DNA of 5,846 bases, from positions 1 to 5,846 of the forward strand of contig CAKPGD010000069.1 of the NCBI GenBank assembly GCA_934154515.1, read 5' to 3'. Shown one piece after another: positions 1 to 5,846 of this stretch. The notes under the pieces were generated by a model. It saw nothing but the letters and a program-made list of their open reading frames with translations, had not been told where the DNA came from and ran no database searches. A program made the translations under genes and the position numbers. Positions within the stretch are counted from its first letter, which is position 1, and each line of letters opens with the position of its first letter. The DNA comes from an uncultured Clostridia bacterium. Lineage in GTDB: Bacteria; Bacillota; Clostridia; TANB77; CAG-508.

Positions 1-294
1 ATATATCAATATTTAGATGATAATACTTTAGTATTTAAAAAAGCAATGTTTTGGAATGTGCCAGAAAAAGATTTAAATACTGAAATAAAAAGAGTATGGG
101 AAGAAACAGTTATGCTAATCAAGCAAAATAAATATGATAGTTTGCCAAAAATTTCAGAAAGTACAATACTACATGTAAGACCTCATGCACAGAACTCTAA
201 TGATACATATCCTACATTAGATGGAAAAAATGCTATAAAAAAATGTTTTTGGTTAAATGCCAATTATATAAAAAAACAAATAGAAGAGAATTAG
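1..294 (+). CDS. Sau3AI-family type II restriction endonuclease, C-terminal part (5' end outside window)
   Basis: The reading frame is open from base 1, so this is the last 97 residues of a longer protein; the internal ATG at 46 is not taken as the start. The visible part matches, from memory, the C-terminal region of the Sau3AI/LlaKR2I endonucleases: the block HVRPHAQNSNDTYP followed by KKCFWLNANYIKKQI near the end is characteristic. Known family members have about 490 residues, made of two MutH-like domains, and cleave unmethylated GATC. The C-terminal domain is reported to be a non-catalytic DNA-binding effector, so the catalytic residues would lie upstream of this window and cannot be checked. 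The gene converges on the methyltransferase-helicase operon and ends with TAG in the loop of a shared hairpin. GATC specificity is inferred from the family. The assignment is fairly secure for so short a piece. Confidence 0.87.
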   Translation: MYQYLDDNTLVFKKAMFWNVPEKDLNTEIKRVWEETVMLIKQNKYDSLPKISESTILHVRPHAQNSNDTYPTLDGKNAIKKCFWLNANYIKKQIEEN

Positions 295-307
295 TTCTCT
301 TCTATTT
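278..307. terminator. Bidirectional intrinsic terminator between convergent genes
   Basis: A perfect inverted repeat has a 10-bp core (TAGAAGAGAA at 281-290 against TTCTCTTCTA at 295-304) around a 4-nt loop (291-294). Three more A-T pairs extend the stem to 278-307. On the minus strand the stem is followed by TTTGTTTTTT (280 down to 271), a good U-tract for ending the helicase operon. On the plus strand the following tract is weaker (TTTATCTATATT), so termination of the endonuclease transcript may be less efficient. The endonuclease stop codon (292-294) is in the loop and the NERD-helicase stop codon (304-302) is in the stem. Termination itself is predicted from structure only. Confidence 0.78.
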
Positions 308-1990
308 ATCTATATTATCAATTATCATTTTTAGTTTTCTTCCCATTTTAGTAATACTACTTTCTACTTCATCTAACATATTATATATCTCACTTTGTGA
401 AGTAACTGCAAAAACATCTAGTTTTTGCCTTGCTCTTGATAATGACACATACAAATTTCTTTTATATATTTCATCATTATATTGCTTAGGATTAAAATCA
501 ACTACAATTATTATATTTGATTCCAAACCTTTAAATTTTTTAGATGTGGTAAAGAAAATAGAATCATCTTGTTTTTTATTTGATAGTTTATATTTACCAA
601 GAAACGATTTACTTTTTAATATTGATGTTTCTTCTGTTTCTAAAGTCAAAATTGTAATATCTCCAACATCATATCCATTTTCAATATAATTATTAATTAT
701 ATCCTCTAATGAAGAAATAATTTTATCTTCATTAGACGAATAATGAATTTTAGGCATTGTACCCGGAATTGTTAATTCATTTACATTTATAGGTATTTCA
801 AATATACTATTTACACTGGATGTTATTTTTACAGTATTTCTACAATTTTTCAATAAAGTTAATTTACAATCAAAATTCTTAATTATATCTGGCAAATCGT
901 CTTGAAAAATTAATTGATTTTTATCATAAAAAACAACTAACTTCAAATTATTTTCTATTACTTTATCATATATAATTTTTATTATATTTTTATTAAAATC
1001 TTGCGTTTCATCAATTATTATATATTTATATTCTATTCCTGAAAATTCAATATCTTCTAAAATTTCTATGCATTTACTTAATTCATATACATCTTCTCCA
1101 TTTGACATTTGCCCTAAAAATGAATGCAATGTATAGTAATCTACATTTTCAATAAAACATTTATTTCGTAAGTGTTGGTTTAAATATTTGTTAAAACATA
1201 AGAATAATACCTTTCCATCAGTTGCAAATCTTTTAGCTTGTTCTACCGCTATAAATGTTTTTCCAGTTCCCGCTGACCCCTGTATAGCAACAGTATTTTG
1301 TTCATCAATAAAATCTAATACTTTCTTTTGTTCATTTGTTAATTGATAAAAAACATATTCAGCTTCACCTTTTATATTAGATGCAGACGGAATCAAATTA
1401 AAATTTGGCATTATTATCTTTTTTATAATGTCTATACTATTCTTAGATAATTTTGTATATGCATCGGAATTATAAAATTTAAATATGCTATTCAAAGCCC
1501 CTTCCGGGTTGTTTAAATCTTCAGATGTTAAAATTAAATTTTTATCGTATTCCATTGGCAATTGGATTTGTTTTAACTGTTTTTTATCTATTGAAGGAAA
1601 CCATACAGCTTTATCAACTAAACATTTATCTCCAAAAAATAAACTATTATCTAAATTTTCTATAATTGTAAATTTACTCCTATCCGCTTGTTTAAATGGA
1701 TTTTGCATTGGAAATTCTTCTAAAGTATCTAATCTTTTTTGAATCCATCTTCCATTTTCAAACTTTATTCCACCTGACTTCACTTCAATAACTAAAATAC
1801 CTTTTTTAGGATTAAATATTAAAAAATCCGCTTCTCCCCATCGTATTTTACCATTGTTTTCTCTTTTATGCCAGTTTACTGAATAATAAATATTCCATTC
1901 ATCTGATAATTTTTTTAGTGCTTCAAATATTTTAAATTCTCCAAGACTATTATGAAAATCTTCCGAAATTTCTGGATAAATATTAGCCAT
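302..1990 (-). CDS. NERD nuclease-domain / UvrD-like superfamily 1 helicase protein
   Basis: A complete 562-residue protein, probably an ATP-driven DNA translocase or helicase with its own nuclease, cytoplasmic with no signal peptide or membrane segment. The N-terminal NERD domain (about residues 10-130) keeps a PD-(D/E)XK-type pattern: GE at 17-18, WGEADF at 51-56 (D55), IEVKSG at 68-73 (E69, K71), and the family block NPFKQADRSK at 97-106. A superfamily 1 helicase core follows: Walker A GSAGTGKT 238-245, Walker B IIDETQDF 325-332, motif III FYDKNQ 354-359, CRNT 383-386, TTSKKFKGLE 481-490, and motif VI YVSLSRAR 514-521. All key residues are present, so both activities look intact. The ATG is chosen because AAGGAG lies 6 nt upstream. 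The start is separated by 1 nt from the upstream RecQ-like gene, so the two are probably translationally coupled. Proteins of this type are often annotated as NERD or DUF2075-like and occur in defence loci. The substrate is unknown. Confidence 0.92.
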   Translation of the reverse strand: MANIYPEISEDFHNSLGEFKIFEALKKLSDEWNIYYSVNWHKRENNGKIRWGEADFLIFNPKKGILVIEVKSGGIKFENGRWIQKRLDTLEEFPMQNPFKQADRSKFTIIENLDNSLFFGDKCLVDKAVWFPSIDKKQLKQIQLPMEYDKNLILTSEDLNNPEGALNSIFKFYNSDAYTKLSKNSIDIIKKIIMPNFNLIPSASNIKGEAEYVFYQLTNEQKKVLDFIDEQNTVAIQGSAGTGKTFIAVEQAKRFATDGKVLFLCFNKYLNQHLRNKCFIENVDYYTLHSFLGQMSNGEDVYELSKCIEILEDIEFSGIEYKYIIIDETQDFNKNIIKIIYDKVIENNLKLVVFYDKNQLIFQDDLPDIIKNFDCKLTLLKNCRNTVKITSSVNSIFEIPINVNELTIPGTMPKIHYSSNEDKIISSLEDIINNYIENGYDVGDITILTLETEETSILKSKSFLGKYKLSNKKQDDSIFFTTSKKFKGLESNIIIVVDFNPKQYNDEIYKRNLYVSLSRARQKLDVFAVTSQSEIYNMLDEVESSITKMGRKLKMIIDNIDK

Positions 1991-2004
1991 TTTATTCTCC
2001 TTTT
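1991..2004 (-). promoter_or_regulatory. Ribosome binding site of the NERD-helicase gene, inside the end of the RecQ-like gene
   Basis: Read on the minus strand, the sequence is AAAAGGAGAATAAA followed by ATG. The AAGGAG core (2002-1997) is 6 nt from the start codon. It is built from the final Lys-Gly-Glu codons (AAA GGA GAA) and TAA stop of the upstream gene, so a ribosome finishing the RecQ-like protein ends directly over the next start. This supports the chosen start and implies coupled synthesis of the two helicases. Confidence 0.85.
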
Positions 2005-5000
2005 ATTAAGTTTAAATTGTTCTCTATTTCATTAATTGGAATAATATTCCATCCTTTTTCTTTACATTTTTGCAATGCATTATATTTATATGATTCTGGA
2101 AATACTATAACTTTCTCCTCTAAATATATAAATAATGTCGGAATTAATATTTTATTGACTTCAATATCTGTATAAGCATAATCTGGAATTCTTTTATTAT
2201 TACTCTTTAAAACATTACAGAAGTATTTATACTTTTCTTCTTCAATAACATTTTTAATAATATTATCCCAGTTTTCATATCCAGATACATCATATGTTTG
2301 TCCATTTTCATTTATATATTTATCAATAGATTCATCTTTAATTATTGTTTTTTCACTTATCTTCTCATCAATTTCTTCTTCTACATCTTCTCCTAAAAAA
2401 TATCTTTCAATAAATTCTTTTCTTGCATCATCGTCATTTTCAAAATTTCTGAAAAAATAATCTAGAATTTTAACAGCTCTATAATGTCTATTTCTAGCCC
2501 TTTCAACATAATTATTTGTATATACTATTTTATCTTCTACAATACGTTTTATTTTATCCGGTGCATTCAAACGTATGTATATTTCTGGAGTATTTCCTCC
2601 TTCTATTTCGTATGTAATTAAATCTAACATACTTAATAATTTTAAAAGATTAGTATCCTTTTCTGTTTCGTTATAATATTGTTCATATTCTTCACTATCA
2701 ATTGCATTTAGTTTTCTCATTAAATTAGATTTATTTAAAATTGATATTGCTAGTTGCCTTACTCTGCCATCACTAACTTGATATTTTATATCACCGTTTG
2801 GCATCGTTCTTCGTTTTATGCAATCTTCCTTTGAATCTATTATGTTAAAATATGAATTTGCTATTACTTCTGATTTTGATTCTTTTATATATCTTTCCTT
2901 TATTAACTGCTTAAATTTATCTTTTGTAAAATAATCTCTACCAAACGTACTTAAAATTTTAGTTAAATAATCTATCTCTTCTTCCGCTTTAGTAGATAAG
3001 CTATTTAAATTGTCTTTTTTAGTTTTTATTTTTAATTTTACACGAGGTGCTATATAATCTTGGATATCGGCTAAAACATCATTACCTTTACTATAGAAAT
3101 TAAACTTAAATGCGGCAAAAGACATTTTTGAACTATATTCGTCTTCCCAAATTTCCTTTAAATTTATTTCAAATATATCTCCCATATCACTAACAATTAC
3201 ATCACTGTTTTCTGGCTTAAAATATTGTTTTTCAACTTCTCTATTTCTTGCAGCAGATATTTTTTTAAAGTATTTGCCATATTTACCCCTTAATACTTCT
3301 TCTTCAAAGTTTTTATCGAGACAAACATATGCTTTAGTAAATATAGAGCTAGGTCTTGAAATTAAGATTCTGTTTTTGTATTTTTCGTATAAATCCTTTT
3401 CAAGCATCAATAATACTATTTTTAATTTTCTTTCTAATTCTTCTACATTATCTACGTTATCAAAAACCCCTTGAAACATCTTTGGATTTATTAAAAATTT
3501 TAGGTTACTTTTATTCTTATATGTATCATATATTATTGCTAAACATTTTTTTACTTGATACTGTCTTATTTGAGACATTCCAAATAAATTATTCATATAT
3601 TTCAAATCATAATTAAAATAATCTACTATTGCTTTTCCCTCTGTGTTTTCTTTTCTTGCAGCTCTTCCTATTTCCTGTATATAATCACTTAAATTTCCTG
3701 TTACAGCATAATGATATACATTATGAATATCTTTAATATCTACTCCCATTCCAAAAGCTTTTGTAGCATACATAACACTAATTTCATTATTTTTAAATTT
3801 ATTCATCATTTCATTTTTGTCTACTTCACTAAGTTCATAATCTCCTGTGTATACTCCTGTATACTGCTTATATTTCTCAAAATCTTTAAATTCTCTATAT
3901 CCATTATACATACTATGTGCAATAGTTTTATACGGAAAATATATTATGGTTTTATCTTTTTCTGAAATCCACTTTTTTATTCTCTTATTCATCATATCAA
4001 TTTTTTGAGTTTTATATTCGTCATATGTTTTATCTGTATAATTATTAATCTCAAACGATATATTATCTCTTTTAGCTGTTCCAAGCTTAATTATTGGATC
4101 ATTCATATATAAACTAAGAACTGTGTCTGAAACAGTATCATCTTTTCCACCATTTACAGCTGTAGCTGTACATGCAAAAATAGGAAATCTATGAAACCTT
4201 TTTTGAATCCCTTTATAATTTTTTTCTTTTCTCATATCATTTAAATATGAACCTAAATACCAATAATCAGGTCTAAATCCAACTCCCCAAGTAGTTACAA
4301 TATGCGCTTCATCTACTACAACAAGACCTATTTCTCTATTCCCTATAAGTGTTTCTAAAGAATGAGATAATAGTGTTTCTGGACTAATATATAAAATATC
4401 TATATCTCCATTTTTAACCCCTTCAACTATTTGTTCTCTTTCTAGTGGAGTTGGTATATCTGAATTTAAAAATTTTGCTTTTTTATAGCCAAATTTCTCA
4501 AACTTTTCTTGTTGGTCGGCCATTAGTCCTTTTAATGGCTCAATTATAATAATTAATTTTTTATATTTTTCCGCTAAATATATAGAAGGTATTTGAAATA
4601 TAAGAGATTTTCCCGCACCAGTAGGAGCAGTTATAAATATATCTCTATATACTTCTTCATTATATGCTTTTTCTGCTTCATTTATTATTGCTCTCATTAT
4701 TTTTCCTTGTGATACTTCTTCCATTTCGTTGCTTATACTTGGGTTCTTATAAAATGACAAAGGTCTAAAACTAAAATTTTCTATTTTCATAACATTTTCG
4801 GCAATATTCTTTAATTCATTATTAAGTGATTCATCAGAATCATAAGTTCCAATAAATCTATAAATTTTACATTTATTATTATATTTTAACAATGCTTTTA
4901 GAGAAGCTAAAATCATTTTTGATACTTCTGTTTCGCAATACATTGTGTAAGCAATATGTTCTGATTGTAAAAATTGAGATGATGTTATAAATCCTAAATA

Positions 5001-5573
5001 ATCTCCTATATCATCACCTATTTTTACTAGATAATCACATTCAGATGAATTTTCAACATCTATTTGCTCATTATAAAATTTTGTTATATTCCTTATATCC
5101 GAATTATATTGCATCTCATAATTATTGTATGAAGCAAAAAAGTATCCATCAATTTTTAATAAATCAGAATAGAATTTATTTATTTTTTCAATTATTTCAT
5201 CTTTTTCGTCTTTTTCTTCTATTTTGTTATTCTCTTTATTAGTAATATACTTATTATATACTTCATCATCTATTTTAATTTTAACTGGATACATACTTGG
5301 ATAAATATTATTATCAATTATTTCTATATCTAGTTTTCCTTCACTTGCTCTTAATATTAAATACTCATACGCAATTGTAAATTCTTCATAAGTCATCCAA
5401 AAAGGACCTGTATCATTTCTTTTTTGCAATACAGATAATTGAATTTCTTCTTCATAATTATCATCTATTTTAAAAATATTTATTTTATCTTCGATTTTAG
5501 TTGCTACTAATGCCTCATCTTTAATATTTTCCAAAAATTTTTCATTAAATCCTTTGTACACTATTACTTTCAT
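1992..5573 (-). CDS. Large RecQ-like superfamily 2 DNA helicase with unassigned N- and C-terminal regions
   Basis: A complete 1193-residue protein, cytoplasmic, predicted ATP-dependent DNA helicase. The helicase core spans about residues 285-660: Walker A APTGAGKS 316-323, motif Ia EPLKGLMADQ 345-354, YISPETLL 395-402, DEAH 421-424, TATA 469-472, IIYFPYK 543-549, YATKAFGMGVD 602-612 and motif VI QEIGRAAR 633-640. Directly after DEAH, WGVGFRPDY (429-437) matches the aromatic-rich loop that couples DNA binding to ATP hydrolysis in RecQ enzymes, which separates it from other DEAD/DEAH helicases. Motif VI reads GRAAR where RecQ usually has GRAGR. No cysteine cluster of an RQC zinc site and no recognisable HRDC domain follows. 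About 285 residues before the core and 530 after it are unassigned, so it is about twice the length of housekeeping RecQ. The start is supported by AGAAGGA 7 nt upstream. It sits 12 nt after the methyltransferase and 1 nt before the NERD helicase, which points to a restriction or defence role rather than general repair (inference). Confidence 0.9.
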   Translation of the reverse strand: MKVIVYKGFNEKFLENIKDEALVATKIEDKINIFKIDDNYEEEIQLSVLQKRNDTGPFWMTYEEFTIAYEYLILRASEGKLDIEIIDNNIYPSMYPVKIKIDDEVYNKYITNKENNKIEEKDEKDEIIEKINKFYSDLLKIDGYFFASYNNYEMQYNSDIRNITKFYNEQIDVENSSECDYLVKIGDDIGDYLGFITSSQFLQSEHIAYTMYCETEVSKMILASLKALLKYNNKCKIYRFIGTYDSDESLNNELKNIAENVMKIENFSFRPLSFYKNPSISNEMEEVSQGKIMRAIINEAEKAYNEEVYRDIFITAPTGAGKSLIFQIPSIYLAEKYKKLIIIIEPLKGLMADQQEKFEKFGYKKAKFLNSDIPTPLEREQIVEGVKNGDIDILYISPETLLSHSLETLIGNREIGLVVVDEAHIVTTWGVGFRPDYWYLGSYLNDMRKEKNYKGIQKRFHRFPIFACTATAVNGGKDDTVSDTVLSLYMNDPIIKLGTAKRDNISFEINNYTDKTYDEYKTQKIDMMNKRIKKWISEKDKTIIYFPYKTIAHSMYNGYREFKDFEKYKQYTGVYTGDYELSEVDKNEMMNKFKNNEISVMYATKAFGMGVDIKDIHNVYHYAVTGNLSDYIQEIGRAARKENTEGKAIVDYFNYDLKYMNNLFGMSQIRQYQVKKCLAIIYDTYKNKSNLKFLINPKMFQGVFDNVDNVEELERKLKIVLLMLEKDLYEKYKNRILISRPSSIFTKAYVCLDKNFEEEVLRGKYGKYFKKISAARNREVEKQYFKPENSDVIVSDMGDIFEINLKEIWEDEYSSKMSFAAFKFNFYSKGNDVLADIQDYIAPRVKLKIKTKKDNLNSLSTKAEEEIDYLTKILSTFGRDYFTKDKFKQLIKERYIKESKSEVIANSYFNIIDSKEDCIKRRTMPNGDIKYQVSDGRVRQLAISILNKSNLMRKLNAIDSEEYEQYYNETEKDTNLLKLLSMLDLITYEIEGGNTPEIYIRLNAPDKIKRIVEDKIVYTNNYVERARNRHYRAVKILDYFFRNFENDDDARKEFIERYFLGEDVEEEIDEKISEKTIIKDESIDKYINENGQTYDVSGYENWDNIIKNVIEEEKYKYFCNVLKSNNKRIPDYAYTDIEVNKILIPTLFIYLEEKVIVFPESYKYNALQKCKEKGWNIIPINEIENNLNLIKGE

Positions 5574-5587
5574 AATTTTTTCCTTCT
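5574..5587 (-). promoter_or_regulatory. Ribosome binding site of the RecQ-like helicase gene
   Basis: On the minus strand AGAAGGA (5587-5581) lies 7 nt before the ATG. Its first two bases belong to the TAG stop codon of the methyltransferase gene, so the site overlaps the upstream gene's end. The short spacing leaves no room for a separate promoter in the gap, which supports co-transcription of the helicase with the methyltransferase. Confidence 0.8.
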
Positions 5588-5846
5588 ATTCTTCATTTTC
5601 AAAAATTTTATTTAAACTATTTCCCATTTTTTCTATTAAACCAACAACTAATGCATTTCCCATACAAAAATATCTAAAACTTTGTGGCATTCCTGTATCT
5701 GTCCAATTATCCGGAAACCCATTTATTCTTTCTGTTTCTAATGGAGTTAATATTCTATAGCATTTACTCTTAGGATCTTCTATTACATGTGTACTTCTAT
5801 TTAAACTTCCTTCACTTGTAAGCATTGTTCTAGCTGGTTTATCTAG
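5586..5846 (-). CDS. DNA (cytosine-5) methyltransferase, C-terminal part (5' end outside window)
   Basis: The minus-strand frame is open to the window edge, giving the last 86 residues; the ATG at 5825 is internal, since in-frame codons for LDKPART precede it. The fragment carries the conserved C-terminal motifs of C5-cytosine methyltransferases: DKPARTMLTSEGS and RSTHVI near its start, motif IX RILTPLETERINGFPDNWT (fragment residues 31-49), and motif X in RYFCMGNALVV (58-68), where GNA helps complete the AdoMet-binding fold. The enzyme would methylate cytosine C5 in the cassette's recognition site. The PC catalytic motif and target-recognition domain lie outside the window, so specificity is not visible. 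GATC is inferred from the Sau3AI-type endonuclease at the other end, because Sau3AI's own partner is a C5-cytosine enzyme. It is the most upstream visible gene of the three-gene minus-strand operon. Confidence 0.93.
   Translation of the reverse strand, partial: LDKPARTMLTSEGSLNRSTHVIEDPKSKCYRILTPLETERINGFPDNWTDTGMPQSFRYFCMGNALVVGLIEKMGNSLNKIFENEE

Noticed and set aside
46..294. Small complete gene starting at the ATG at 46
   Set aside because: The frame is open to base 1 with plausible protein sequence (YQYLDDNTLVFKKA), and the product matches only the tail of a much larger endonuclease, so it is a truncated gene rather than a small one.
243..689. 148-residue plus-strand open frame with hydrophobic stretches, resembling a membrane protein
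   Set aside because: It overlaps the endonuclease end and lies antisense to the NERD-helicase gene, whose motifs are unmistakable. The hydrophobic residues come from reading AT-rich coding DNA backwards, and the frame runs through the terminator hairpin.
302..1990. Gabija-like or type I HsdR-like nuclease-helicase
   Set aside because: Gabija splits an OLD-type ATPase-nuclease and a UvrD helicase over two genes, and HsdR is a much larger superfamily 2 motor with specificity partners. This is a NERD domain fused to a superfamily 1 helicase.
3274..3965. Short plus-strand open frames at 3274-3474, 3356-3616 and 3711-3965
   Set aside because: All are antisense to the RecQ-like gene, lack family motifs, and are rich in Phe, Ile, Ser and Tyr as expected from reversed AT-rich coding sequence.
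5045..5760. Plus-strand open frames at 5045-5242 and 5554-5760
   Set aside because: They are antisense to the start of the RecQ-like gene and to the methyltransferase tail, both of which have clear protein motifs or start signals on the minus strand.
5586..5825. Complete 79-residue protein starting at the ATG at 5825
   Set aside because: In-frame upstream codons give DKPART, part of a conserved C5-methyltransferase block, so the ATG is internal and the gene continues past the window.
1992..5846. DISARM-type system (C5-methyltransferase plus helicase)
   Set aside because: DISARM needs a DUF1998 protein and a phospholipase-D-type protein. Here the helicase is RecQ-like, no DUF1998 is recognised, and a Sau3AI-type endonuclease is present.

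Overview
The window is a four-gene restriction-modification (R-M) cassette, cut at both ends, from a low-G+C bacterium. By eye roughly a quarter of the bases are G or C. ATA and AGA codons are common, Trp is TGG, the visible stop codons are TAA or TAG, and both visible ribosome binding sites are strong AGGAG/AAGGA types. This fits a Bacillota/Clostridia-like host, with Fusobacteria or a similar AT-rich group also possible. The sequence does not fix the genus.

Layout. Three genes run leftwards on the minus strand as one tightly packed operon: (i) the last 86 residues of a DNA (cytosine-5) methyltransferase at the right edge; (ii) a 1193-residue RecQ-like superfamily 2 helicase; (iii) a 562-residue protein joining a NERD nuclease domain to a UvrD-type superfamily 1 helicase. 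The gaps are 12 nt and 1 nt. Converging from the left edge on the plus strand is the last 97 residues of a Sau3AI-family (MutH-like) type II restriction endonuclease. The two convergent genes stop 7 nt apart, and a perfect 13-bp hairpin that acts as a terminator covers both stop codons. No stretch of 300 bases lacks a gene. I saw no tRNA, rRNA, CRISPR array, insertion sequence or integrase.

How the genes may work together. A Sau3AI-type endonuclease cuts unmethylated GATC, and in known Sau3AI systems the partner is a C5-cytosine methyltransferase, so the outer genes form a plausible GATC R-M pair. Classical type II systems need no helicases. Here a RecQ-like helicase and a nuclease-helicase with intact catalytic residues sit in the same operon as the methyltransferase, between it and the endonuclease. 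The most interesting reading is an extended R-M defence system in which the helicase pair processes DNA after, or in parallel with, GATC cleavage. That is an inference from gene order. I do not recognise the four-gene arrangement as a named system, but I could not search for it.

Only two GATC sites occur in the 5846 bases, fewer than composition would suggest, which is compatible with GATC-specific restriction.
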